This document shows positions 1-9,776 of a stretch of DNA of 23,178 nucleotides, piece by piece. The notes beneath the pieces were generated by a model. The model worked only from the letters and a program-made list of their open reading frames with translations, did not search any database and was not told the DNA's origin. The stretch lies in contig OUQQ01000304.1 in assembly GCA_900404475.1 (NCBI GenBank), positions 2,032 to 25,209 of the forward strand, in the 5' to 3' direction. The position numbers and the translations under genes were made by a program. Numbering within the stretch: position 1 is the stretch's first letter; every line of letters starts with the position of its first letter. The stretch is from Spongospora subterranea. Its lineage: Eukaryota; Endomyxa; Phytomyxea; Plasmodiophorida; Plasmodiophoridae.

Positions 1-347
1 TCGCTATACGTTGCTCAGTAGTCTGACCAACAACAATGGTAGTGTGTGGTTGATGACCCGACTCACTAAAGCCCCGAAACCCATTGGGACACTGGGGATC
101 AATCGCTAGCACTGTCACGTTACGGGGGGGGGGGGTTGTAACAAGGAGACACCGCCTGTGGGCTAGATAACGATACCCGAATGTGGGTAACGAGATCGTA
201 ACGTTGTTAGGGTTTGGGTGAGACAGTACAGTGCGGTCATGGCCAGATCTGGGCCATCAGACGACCAAAACCGGGATCAAAAATACTGTAGTGATTGTAT
301 TAGAATTGGCGCGATGATATAGGTGTAGAGAGATGAGAGGCGGTGAT
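1..347. other. 3' flank of the CCCH/RGG gene, no gene seen
   Basis: I see no supportable coding exon here. The stretch is the downstream flank of the minus-strand zinc-finger gene. It holds a run of 12 G at 124-135. Open frames on the minus strand that run from here into the neighbouring gene are arginine-rich shadows of its RGG and acidic coding sequence. Confidence 0.6.
124..135. repeat. 12-bp homopolymeric G tract
   Basis: Twelve consecutive G residues, flanked closely by GTTAC (119-123) and its reverse complement GTAAC (137-141). It is a mononucleotide repeat, prone to length variation and sequencing error. No function can be read from it. Confidence 0.9.
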
Positions 348-1034
348 TTAGTGGGTGAATCTGCAGCTGGATCCTCGGGTGCATTCACCCTTCTGGAACG
401 CGTAGCAGGCACCGCCGCCGCCGCCACCACCGCCGCGACCTCCGCGCTGGCCGCCACGGCCACGACCTCCCCGCTGGCCACCACGACCACCTCGGCCTCC
501 ACGTCCGCCACGATCAGATGAGCCCTTCTTGGCCATCTTGCAGTCGGCGCAACGTGTTGGGACATTGTCGAATCCCTTGGATTCGAAGAACTCCTGTTCC
601 CCAACGGTGAAGGTGAAGTCAGCGTTGCAATCCCGGCACGATAACGTCTGATCCTGTTTTCCCCCATTGGCGTTGCCCTTCTTGGCGTTCTTCTTAACGG
701 GGGCGGGAGCAGCTTCTTCAATCTCCTCCTCGTCGTCCTCGGCCTCGTCGCTCTCATCGTCGACCTCGACATCACTGCCCTCAGCGTCCTCATCGGACCC
801 GGACGACATCTCGTCCTCATCCTCGTCCGCACTCTCATCGTCTTCATCGTCGTCACTGATCTGCTGTCCCTTCTTGATGGCCACCATCGGGACGTGTTCT
901 TCCTCCTCCTCGTCGTCGTCCTCGCTGCTCTCGGGTTCGACCACCTTCACCGGCTTGGTCTTCTGCTTCTTGATGACGGCATCCTGCTTGGCGGATTGGG
1001 CGGGGCGTTTGCCCTTAGTCGCGATGGCTGGCAT
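348..1034 (-). CDS. Acidic RGG protein with zinc ribbon and C-terminal CCCH zinc finger
   Basis: Single exon, 228 aa from the ATG at 1034. An in-frame ATG at 1073 would add 13 residues, but the downstream start (MPAIATKGKRPAQ) begins the typical basic, low-complexity N-terminus. Numbering from 1034, in order: a Lys-rich N-terminus; a long Asp/Glu/Ser-rich stretch (about 35-108); a zinc ribbon with Cys pairs C133/C136 and C162/C165 around a TVGEQEFFESKGF core, matching the probable zinc-ribbon family of CxxC...GEQ.F....G proteins; RGG/GGRG repeats (about 175-208); and a CCCH finger, C210-x7-C218-x5-C224-x3-H228, ending exactly at the C-terminus. CCCH and RGG elements are established RNA-binding modules, so an RNA-binding role, nuclear or in RNP granules, is inferred. 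The acidic tract resembles nucleolar proteins or histone chaperones. I do not recognise a named orthologue. The neighbouring Alba gene on the same strand also carries an RGG tail. Confidence 0.85.
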   Translation of the reverse strand: MPAIATKGKRPAQSAKQDAVIKKQKTKPVKVVEPESSEDDDEEEEEHVPMVAIKKGQQISDDDEDDESADEDEDEMSSGSDEDAEGSDVEVDDESDEAEDDEEEIEEAAPAPVKKNAKKGNANGGKQDQTLSCRDCNADFTFTVGEQEFFESKGFDNVPTRCADCKMAKKGSSDRGGRGGRGGRGGQRGGRGRGGQRGGRGGGGGGGGACYAFQKGECTRGSSCRFTH

Positions 1035-1651
1035 TATCAACGATAGGAGACGTACGATAACGGAGGACAACACGATATGACTTCAATGGACAAATCCCCC
1101 CACCAGATCGTCCGCATTTCCGGGATTGACCCACACCACTTCCACTAACCCCGGTAAAATCCCCGTCACGGTGTCCGTGACGGTATATCGATTACCAGTG
1201 TCAGTGTAGCCGGTCTTTTAGGCTGAAGTGCAGTAGTGCACATTACTACAGACCTTCATGTAAGTAAGGGTTTGGTTCTGGAACTTGATCGTTTACCTAC
1301 AACACCTTGAGGATTTTTAATAATGACAATCGTTTTGCAAAATTGACGACTGCATCATTCCTACCCCTGTTTACTGGGTTATCTGGGTGCGGGCCACACC
1401 ACAAATACATTGGATATGGTTGGTCCTTTGATGAAGTTATCTCGCAATTTTTTGAAGATATACACTATATTTGTGTTTGTGGATACCACCATGGCATACC
1501 TATGGCATCCAAACCGAGAAAAAGGACTAGTTTTGTATGAACACTCAAGATAATGTATGAATAATCGGTATGCTGTTGATTGAAGCGGATGATGGTACAA
1601 CATGTATAGGACGATTGCGAGCCCTCAATTCCCCTGCAGGCGTTCTGTTGA
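1035..1651. other. Intergenic region between the CCCH gene and the Alba gene
   Basis: About 0.6 kb of 5' flank for the CCCH gene and 3' flank for the Alba gene. It contains a perfect 9-bp inverted repeat (1163-1183) and an 11-mer CAGTGTCAGTG (1196-1206). Short open frames on both strands here have no domain, no splice support and poor coding character; I see no gene. Confidence 0.6.
1163..1183. promoter_or_regulatory. Perfect inverted repeat upstream of the CCCH gene
   Basis: CCGTCACGG, a 3-nt spacer, then CCGTGACGG: perfect 9-bp arms, about 130 bp upstream of the start codon at 1034. Each arm contains a TGACG/CGTCA half-site of the kind bound by bZIP factors (established for CRE/TGA-type sites). 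A regulatory role is inferred only from symmetry and position. Confidence 0.4.
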
Positions 1652-2663
1652 TTAGGCGCTGTCAGCGGGCACTTCAGGTGTCGCCTGAGATTCACCAGTC
1701 TGGGCCGATTCCATGGTAAACATTTAGAAAACGAACACTTGACATAGCCTGTCAAATTACCTGTTCACGACCAGGGCCGCCTTTTGATCGGCGACTGCCT
1801 CGTCGTGCTGGACGGCGGCCACGTCCTCCGCGCTGCCCTCCAGATGAGGAAGCGGCCTCGGCGCTTTCAGCATCAGGTTTCGCCTCATTGCTGGGCGCGG
1901 CATCGGTACCCGGAGCCGGGCGTCCTTCTGCGGGAGTATTCGAGCCCCGGTGGCGATTGTTGCGACGTTTATGTCCTTCCTTCTTTTTGGCATCGGCTTC
2001 TTGTACGGGAGTTTGCTGACGTTCCTCTTCAGTCAAAGGAGGCTGATACCCTGCAGACGCGATACTTTCGGCGCTAGGAGCCGATGTTGATAATGTGATC
2101 GAGATGAAAGCGATCTGGCGCTGAACTGTGACCTATTGAAGACCACTTCATTAAAAGAACTGGCGCAAAATCGAAAATAAAACACCACCTTCTCAAGCCC
2201 TTCCTCAAGAGGAAGATAAACATCTTCAAGTGTTACAGTTTTGATCGACGTAAGCTGATGAAGAGACGGTATTTTACGTTTGATAATTTCAGCGATTGTT
2301 ACAACCTGAGCGAAATTGAATCATCCAGCAACACGAGGGACAATTTGCGCAATGGCAATCACACCTTGGAAATGGTACGCCCCATGCCATTCAACACAAC
2401 CTGATTCGATACTGGTGCCGGTGCCTCCTCGTCTTGACGAGAATCCTGTTCGCCCGAAACGGGATCGGCGGCGTTGTTCAAGCGATTAGTAATTGCCGAC
2501 ACTGTGTTAGAATGTTGGTTATCGATCATCATAATAAAAAAAACACACACACACCATAAAATCTCATCTGTCCTTTGGACTTGATACGGAATTCATTAGG
2601 ATTCTCAGGCTTGACAAAGGGCGGCACAACGCGCTGATACTTGTCGAGAGTCGTCGCCGACAT
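1652..2663 (-). CDS. Alba-domain RNA/DNA-binding protein with RGG tail
   Basis: Five exons (2663-2555, 2501-2365, 2305-2189, 2132-1761, 1699-1652), introns 53, 59, 56 and 61 nt, all GT...AG; 260 aa. The Alba fold spans about residues 25-140: NEFRIKSKGQMRFYV (exon 1-2 junction), then a charged insert, then VVLNGMGRTISKVVTIAEI, KIPSLHQLTSI and a closing strand ISITLS. These match the eukaryotic Alba/Rpp20-Rpp25 family pattern of G.G.AI.K.V.IAEI followed by LHQ.T.I. The tail (about 150-260) is rich in Glu, Ala, Arg and Gly, with an RGG patch near 220-235. Alba proteins bind RNA and act in translational control, stress granules or RNase P/MRP. The RGG form, known from plants, trypanosomes and apicomplexans, suggests mRNA binding. 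Exon 5 is supported only by a clean phase-0 join and an in-frame stop; without it the protein would stop at 1752, two codons after exon 4. Confidence 0.93.
2543..2554. repeat. AC/GT dinucleotide run at the 5' splice site of Alba intron 1
   Basis: A (CA)n run on the plus strand, read as GTGTGTGTGTG on the gene strand. The first GT of the run is the intron donor used in the Alba model, so the donor choice could slide by two bases without any obvious signal against it. Confidence 0.7.
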
Positions 2664-3197
2664 GACTGGCTGGCCGGGGTAGGTAGTCGAATGTGTTCGC
2701 TGATCAGCGGTCGCCAGATTATCGGTAATAAACGACCTTACGCTAGACGGAGAACAGACCGACGCTTTTGGAGCAGTTCAAATAATGACCCACACCCGGA
2801 TATCACAACACAAAGCAATACACACACACACTCAGTAACACTTCCACGGACTCCGTTGAATCGGCCTTTTCTGCAAGTCATTGGGTGTACAGTCAACTGC
2901 ACAGTCCATCGACTATCGTTTACCAGTGGTAACGGCGGCTGGGGTTGCCGATGCGGCTTATCTTGAACAAGTGAAAACGGACACGATTTCGCCGAAATTT
3001 TCATGTTAAGAGTCAGGACATGTGTTTCTTGACGCTGCTGTTGTATGATTAAGAATAACCATTACCAAGTTATGTCGAGTCCATTCCTTTGAATCTCGCC
3101 CACGAGTAATCGACAAACGGTTTCTTACTGAATATCGCAAACAAACAAACAGGCAACAGAAGCTCAATCAAACATGGATTTTAATATAAAATATATG
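2664..3197. other. Intergenic region between Alba and EH-scaffold genes
   Basis: About 0.53 kb, 5' flank of Alba and 3' flank of the EH-domain gene, both on the minus strand. It contains a short CA run near 2821-2830. The open frames on either strand lack domains and joinable exons; I see no gene. Confidence 0.6.
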
Positions 3198-6100
3198 TTA
3201 GAACTGTGCCCAATCCGCTGGTGGATTGGGCGCATCGTCGAAATTGGCAGTGGGCCATTCAATTGGTGCGGAAGCGTTCTGTTTTCTTGAATTGCTGGAA
3301 ATTTGTGGATTTGATCCATCTGATGATCCTTCAACAATGGTTTTCGGAGGCAGTTCCCACCCACCTTCTTCAAAGGGATTCACGTCATATTTCTAGAACA
3401 TCAGTCAGAAACGATAAAAATTCAACTGTAACAAAGGGATTTTACCTTTGCTGAGAAGTCGTCTGTTTGCGCCGGACGCTGCGACACGTCACCACTCCAG
3501 TCGAATCCGCTGTCAGGAAACAGCACCTATCGAAGCGGCGTTGATCATTTGAAAAAAGTGCACGGCCCTAGATAGCGGACCTTATTTGCACCAGCGCCAG
3601 AAACAGGGAACTGAAACGCATCAGCTGATGCGGTACGCGCGGGAAATGGTACTGAGGCCGGAGGAGCCGTTAAATCGACCGCTTCCCGAGATATTGTACT
3701 GGGAGCTGTTTTCAACAAATTTGACCCAATTGAAGGTGAGGGACCAAAATCTTACAACACCCGGTCAGTCACTATTGATGCAAAATTAAAAGGGTGCGAA
3801 CCGAACCTGCTTCATTAAGCTCGGGAAACGCGAATTCTTCTCGCTGAACAGAAGGGGTCTTGCTAGTGGAAACAGAAGGGGCCCACAACGTGTCGGGTCT
3901 CAACGGCGAAACCGGAGCGGATGACGAAATAGCTGGAACAAACGTCGGATTGAGAACTGGAGAGCCCGCCTGCTGTTCACCCATGAAAGAAAATCAATAA
4001 ATATCCTATAATGGGAAGATAGCAATGGGAAAATGTCACCTTAATCCGATCTAAGTTTTGACGAGCAGCATGTAACTCGGCCGCCTGCTTCTCTTTCAAA
4101 TCATAATCACTGGAGACGCGGTTAAGTATCTGCATCTGGTCAAGACGATGTCAGAATAAAAACTGGTTGCCCGATGACGACAGTGCAACATACTTGATAA
4201 CTGGACACTTCAGAAATGTGGTCAATCTGCTTCTTCGTTTCCTCAATGTCTTGCTCTACACAGACAACAGCCAGCTCCTTATCTTGAACTCTCTGTTTGA
4301 GGTCTTCGGCTTCTTTCAACAGCTGAGCATGTGTCGCTCGAGCTGCTTCCAATTCTTTGTTGCCCAAAGCGAGTTTCGACAAAAAATCTTGGTACGCTTG
4401 GTTATCAGCAGCTATTAACCCGTTGATTCGTTCAATATCAGCTTTCACCGCCGCATTTTCTGCCCTAACCTGCATTATACCGTCAGTGAACGTACCTAGG
4501 TATTCAATAAATCATCACCTTGTCAAATAAAGCTTGATGCTGCCTGCGCTCTTCCGATATAGTGGCTAGTGTTTCCTCAAGTTTTTTAGCATCGACTCTG
4601 AGGGCATGAGTTTCCTCTTCGTAATCTGGGCAACGTGATTGATATCCTTGAACGGCGATTTTCTGCTCCTCAATCTGCAAAGTAAAGCATCAGCAGACCC
4701 AATTGGACACCATAAAGTAGGCAACAACCTGTGCTTTAGCAGAAGCTGTGATCCTTTGAACTTCCGCACGTTCGGCAACCTGATCAGCGGTGGGTCCTGA
4801 CGGTTTCACAACAGCTGCGGGTGGAGCAACCGCTGTTTGTACAGCAGGTTTCGCCACTACTGGTGCTGGGGCGTTGTTTGACACCTGATTGAGGAGTTGA
4901 GGCGGTTGTTGCTGTTGTGGGATTGCTTGCGCCGATTGTGTCAGCATCTGATGAAACCGAAGTAACTGATCTGGAAGTTTCGCTGGCAACGCTGTTCCCG
5001 ATATCCGAACGGTCATGGTCAAGTGCATCGCAATAGTGAATTCCTCCCTGTCAAAAAGACTTGGTTAGAATTAATGAAAAATCAAGACCCTGCAGTAGTA
5101 CGTACTTAGATAAACGATTGTCTTGGTCAATATCGGAAAGAAGCCAAATATCACGAAGTACAGCGGAACTTAACTTGGACATGGTAAAGAACGCTTTGGC
5201 TTCCTTGCCATTGACAAATCCATCCTTATCTGCGTCCGCCTGATCGAAATACTTGAGATAGGTATCCCGTTTGTCCGGAGTGATCTCCCATAATGAATCG
5301 TTGACATCAATGGGGACCGCCGGTTGATTGCCTTGCACAGGTTGCGCGATCGGTTGAGCACGAGAGGAGAGTTCGCCAGACGGGGGTTGTCGGGCCGGTG
5401 AGGCGTCCAGATAATCAACACCCCTGGGCAGCAGCTCATTACTATTCATCACCTGTGGTTGTGGCTGACTTTGCTGCTGTTGGCGCTCATGTGAAATGGC
5501 CTGCTGGATTTGTTGGCTTGACAGGGACGGTCGTCGCTGTTGTTGGTTTGGAAGAGCGTTACCGACAGACGAGTTCCCTTGGAGCGCTGGTACATGTTTC
5601 CCTGGCAACAACGACTGTTGCATCATTGGCATCTGATGCTGGAGCATCATCGAAGGTTCCTGCGTTTGCATCATGGGGGGTTGCTGCGTTGCCATCATCG
5701 AGGACTGCTGCGGTTGCATCATGGGGAGTTGCTGCGCTTGCATGGAAGACTGCTGCGGTTGCATCATGGGGGGTTGCTGCGCTTGCATCATGGACGATTG
5801 TTGCGGATGCAACATGGGAGATTGCTGTAATTGCATAGCAGAAGGCTGTTGTTGATGTTGCATGATCAATGGTTGTTGTGACGGCACACCAGTGGACGGC
5901 TGTTGTTGAATCATCTCGGGCTGTTGTTGCTGTGGCATCATCGGAGGCTGTTGCGACATCATTCCCTGCTGCTGAATTCCAGGCATATACTGAGGCATCA
6001 TCTTTGAAGGGATATTCTGCTGCTGCTGCTGGATGGCCTCATGTGGATAATATTGCTGAACATTGCCATGAAACATTGGCAATGGTAGAACTGGATCAAA

Positions 6101-6500
6101 TACCAAAAAACCGGTCAGTCTTGAGAATCGAAAACCTGAAAAATAACACCTTTGTTCATCATCAGCGACTCTTGACTGATCGGAAGATTCTGCTGTGCTA
6201 ACGCGATGAGACGACATCCAATAAAGAACCCATTTTTATCGAGATTCCCAATTTTCCCTTGGCTTGATATATTCCATATCTGACGGAAATATATTCAGAA
6301 CCAGCGTCAAAAAACAAAGATGAACAATTCATTTAGACCGTTGCCAAGGTCGGTCTGGGAACATTCGACATCATGAATAGCGAAAAAACTTGTTGCCCCG
6401 AAACGGAACCGATATTGCCATCATCCAGCAGTGTAAATAAACGATCGAACAGCGATAGTTCGGCTGGAGTCAATTTCAGAAACTGAGCAGCAGCTGCCAT
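3198..6500 (-). CDS. Eps15/Pan1-like endocytic scaffold with two EH domains
   Basis: Eleven exons (6500-6339, 6279-6150, 6090-5106, 5047-4729, 4674-4519, 4469-4194, 4135-4040, 3972-3807, 3750-3581, 3526-3446, 3392-3198) joined by ten 49-67 nt introns; 911 aa. EH1 (about 9-95) has degenerate calcium loops (LTPAELSLFDRLF ... TIWNIS). A Gln/Met/Pro-rich linker follows (about 105-355). EH2 (about 363-440) starts at LWEITPDKRDTYLKYFDQAD, with two canonical EF-hand loops (DADKDGFVNGKE and DIDQDNRLSKEE) around DIWLLSD. Exons 5-7 (about 533-708) are a heptad-rich coiled coil. The tail carries an NPF motif (852-854), the ligand EH domains bind, and ends in WAQF. Known family members (Eps15, Pan1, plant EH1) organise clathrin endocytosis and actin at the plasma membrane. 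The order EH-EH-coiled coil-NPF tail supports that role. The ATG at 6500 is the first in frame after a stop. Confidence 0.92.
5650..5845 (-). repeat. Imperfect coding tandem repeat, Gln/Met/Pro-rich
   Basis: Within the third exon of the EH-scaffold gene. The coding strand repeats units of about 33-48 nt encoding variations on PPMMQPQQSSM and QAQQLPMMQ. The copies differ by point changes but keep frame, so the array expands or contracts without breaking the protein. Such Q-rich linkers are common in Pan1/Eps15-type proteins. Confidence 0.8.
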
Positions 6501-7377
6501 TACTGCACTTCAAATAATGGTTGAGTGCTTGAATGTTGCCTATTTGCTCATTGAAACTCGGGTATTTCGGGTTGAATTTTGGACAGCGATCCTAACCAGA
6601 GCGAACACTACTATGGAGGTGGCCAGATCGCAGCAGGCTGGACCCTACGCCCAAGGGCTCCGTTCCAATTCAACAATGATCTCGATCGTGTTTCGCTAAC
6701 GTCATTCGCTACAGCACAGCTACACCGGGCTGCGCCAGCGATCCAGATTAGACCGGGCTGCACCAACGATCCAGATTCCAGGTTAAAACGGGCTGCGCTT
6801 CACGAGGCAGCACGCGCATCTAACGTGGTTTACGGGACGCTACAGCACGCGTCAATATGTTCGTGCTGCCCTTGTGGTGGGTCAGGTCGCTGCAATCAAC
6901 GTGAATAAGTATTGCTTTGCACGATCCTGATGACAACAGCAATACCCTTTTGTCATTAGAATCTACGTTTTTTAAAAGCATCAAAGAGCGCTCCCTGTTC
7001 ATGCTTGAAATGCCGGAAGGACTACAGTTATATATTGTCATTGCAATCCGTAATCGTTGTCACTTCACCATAATTTTTACTGAGTTTGATATACGTCGAT
7101 GATAAACACCCACAACTGTGCGATTCTCAAACTTAACGTTATGAGCGACGGATATGGCCAAAGTGGAGGGACACATGAGGAACCATCAAGCTTTGATTCT
7201 TTATGAAAACCAAGTGAATTTTTGAACCTTCGAAATGAGTAAAAGCGGTTTGGAAACATGGCTTCGTAACTTCATAATTTATCCATGTTTCGACAAAAAA
7301 TACGACACTAGCACATGATAAATTAAGTCAATTTTTTAACCATGAAAAAGTCTGACGCATGGTCGTGCAGAAACGCG
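6501..7377. other. Long intergenic region between EH scaffold and malate synthase
   Basis: About 0.88 kb, 5' flank of the EH gene and 3' flank of malate synthase. It contains a 26-bp direct repeat (6724-6777). Open frames of 60-110 codons exist on both strands, but none shows a domain, signal peptide or joinable exon, so I call no gene. Confidence 0.55.
6724..6777. repeat. Two 26-bp direct repeats, period 28
   Basis: Copies at 6724-6749 and 6752-6777 share ACCGGGCTGC-CCA-CGATCCAGATT with two G/A differences. A degraded third copy, ACGGGCTGCG, starts near 6788. The repeat lies 220-280 bp upstream of the EH-scaffold start, so it could be promoter sequence or a remnant of local duplication. Confidence 0.75.
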
Positions 7378-9396
7378 TTATGTAGATAAATTTGAGTCTG
7401 GAATATATTTGAGCAGGCCATCTGTAAGATACGGACGTATTTCGTCTGAAAATACATATTGGCGAATCAAATTCTTGATCACCGAAAGCGAATTGAATTC
7501 CATTCCTGGAATTTGCATTTCTTCAAGATACGAATTTATCATATCTCCAGCGTGGATAGCGTTCTCCAATTGAAGTGGGACCTTGAAATGACACCATTGC
7601 CACAGAAGACACTATAACAACACTCCAGTGTAAGATTAAAATTATGTTTGATTGCAAAGCGATCATGGCGTTACTCGCGACAACTCGGCTGTGGCCAAAT
7701 CTTCGAAGTATCCATCGACAACTGTTCCACCCATTTCTTCCAGCCAAGAGCAACAGATGGAGGCGACTACACGAACACATTTGAGGACATCCGCTTTTCT
7801 GATACCATGGTCCTCAACGGTGCGGACGCGCACCAATTCTGCTTGAGTTCGAGAAGTCAATGACTTTTGCATTGTTCGAAAATATTGCATGGATTCTTCG
7901 GCGCCATCTGTAAACGCTGCTTTAACAGTTGTAATGAAACCATGATGTGAGACAAGTGCTCCCTGACTACCGAAACGTGCCTCATCACGTTTAGCATCAT
8001 AAGCCTGCGGACCCATTGAGTCATGAGGTAGAAAAACATTGAAAAATATTTGACCATTTTCAGCGTTGACTGTGAAGGTTCCATACAGGCGAACATTCCA
8101 GTAGTAGGGATGGCGCATCTCACCCCGCAAGTTTGAACAATAACGTCTTGACAAGCACGGAGATAAGGCTGATTTACAGGGGAAAGCTAGGAGTACAATT
8201 GGGTCAGTCGCAACCTATACGCAATAAAGTCAGTAAACCAACCCGATCTCGGGAAACTTGCACTTCGTTGGGAAACAGTTTGATGAATGAGAATATGTAA
8301 TCAAATTTTCCGAGATTGAGGCCAATGCAAAATTGGCGCAGGCTATACAGGATCTCGTGGGTCTCGAACGCAGCCCGAACGTTCTCAATCATAGCAATGC
8401 AGCGAATACGACCTTGCAAAACGGGTATAAGCTGTTCAGTGAAGGCAAATATGTCTGCCCAAAGATCAACATCATCTCGGATTTGAACCTGTTATAATTT
8501 CGTAAACTTGCGATTGGATGCGCATTTGCAAGTACTTTGGGCAGGTAAAATAGAGGACCATTCATAAAATCGTTAGCAGCTAAAGCATCTGCGTTGTGGT
8601 AGATGAACATTGAGTAGTCGAATAGAGCGCCAGATAACAGTTTTTCGTTAAATATCACATGTGAATCCATGATATGCATGGATCGTGGCCGAATTCCAAG
8701 CACAGGCGATTTGCGAGTGAATGAAGCTGTGTGACAGAATTCTCGCAACGTGTTCAACGCCATCATAGTATTTCCATAGCTTGGGCAATGCGCATCGTCA
8801 AAATCAATCTAGACTCGATTATTATGTACCAAATAGGTCGAAACTTGTGGCGATCACAAACCTGCAAGCCGTCCGCAATATTGGAAGTCATTGCGGTAAG
8901 CAAAGCTTCAGGATCATCCACAGAGACAACTTGATGAACCTTGAGCGAGTCCCGTAATCGATTGGAAGCTGGGTCAGTCCGATTTGAAAAATCGACCCGC
9001 CATGAAGGATCATCCCTGCAACGAAAAGAGGAGTTGATCAACGCATTTCAGGTACAAAAAAACAAACAAAAAACAAACAATGGGAAAACAAATTTTGTAC
9101 TTCAATGGCGACTCAGTAGCAGGTTTTGATAAAGTGCTACAATTTGACTTCAACAGCTGCCGGTACCGAATGTCTTTGGTGTCCACGTTGAAATTAAGTT
9201 GACATTGTTCGGGCTGGGGACGAGAGTCTACTAATTGGATAACGCGGTCGTTGAATGCTGCAGCGATGGAGGTCAGAAATCCCTTCGCCCCATCTGTCAG
9301 CAAAGCGCCATACACATCCTGTGGGACGTCATGTTCTGCGGCAGGCCTGATAAAGGCGATGCCGGCATTGCCATCAGTGTGGCGGAACGTTCGCAT
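7378..9396 (-). CDS. Malate synthase (glyoxylate cycle)
   Basis: Condenses glyoxylate with acetyl-CoA to malate. Preferred model: seven exons (9396-9167, 9015-8862, 8808-8536, 8488-8243, 8186-8055, 8004-7675, 7611-7378), 532 aa, the usual length of the malate synthase A type. Family landmarks in order: IRDDPSWRV at the exon 1-2 join; ADGLQIDFDDAHCPSYGN; the catalytic arginine in GIRPRSMH (about 168); the metal-binding Glu in MIEN (about 254) and Asp in LGKFDYIFS (about 282); YLRACQDVIVQTCG; and the catalytic Asp in EDLATAELSR (about 447), followed across an intron by LLWQW. The C-terminus, SNLST, is not a peroxisomal SKL-type signal, and I see no N-terminal RLx5HL signal, so location is uncertain. 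The first intron is ambiguous: a donor at 9100 instead of 9166 keeps the frame and adds 22 residues (554 aa), but breaks the family match. No isocitrate lyase lies in the window. Confidence 0.95.
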
Positions 9397-9776
9397 GGAT
9401 CCTAAGGTTGCAATTCGTAATCACCTCGAACCAAAATGACCAAGGAGTTGTTAGGTGAGATTGATGCTACAGTAACAAACGGACTGATGATACTAAGGAC
9501 GGGGTATCGACAACTGTTATGTTGATACATTAGTAGCATGGCACCGTAACATCACCAACGGTAACTCAATGGGAGTAGTGATGAAGACGGCAAGATTCTC
9601 GGCACCTCTCGCAAAGGATGCAGCTCCCCATCAGATTAACGTAACTGTATTAATAATAGATATTTACGGTGTTTGATTTTATCCGACTCTTTAAATGAAG
9701 TTCTACAGTGCGCTTGCTCCCGAGATGTGCAAGAACGAACGGAGGGCGGCCGAAGGGGGTACTATACGCGATCAGT
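9397..9776. other. Intergenic region between malate synthase and mitochondrial carrier
   Basis: About 380 bp: 5' flank of malate synthase and 3' flank of the carrier, both on the minus strand. I see no gene, RNA or clear repeat in it. Confidence 0.6.

Noticed and set aside
257..856. Long Arg/Thr-rich open frame on the minus strand overlapping the CCCH gene
   Set aside because: It is a frame-shifted shadow of the acidic and RGG-repeat coding sequence; the frame with the zinc ribbon and CCCH finger is clearly the real one.
667..1080. Ser-rich plus-strand open frame
   Set aside because: It is the antisense of the Asp/Glu-rich tract (GAC/GAG/TCC codons) of the CCCH gene and has no domain.
5398..6201. 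Several plus-strand frames rich in Cys, Gly or His opposite the Q-rich exon
   Set aside because: They are antisense readings of the Gln/Met/Pro repeats; the repeat keeps all frames open.
6579..6908. 109-codon plus-strand frame upstream of the EH gene
   Set aside because: It runs through the 26-bp direct repeat, has no domain and cannot be joined to other exons.
7857..8123. Second minus-strand frame overlapping malate synthase exons 5-6
   Set aside because: Only its first part is coding (exon 5); the rest is intron and an out-of-frame reading of exon 6, as the family motifs show.
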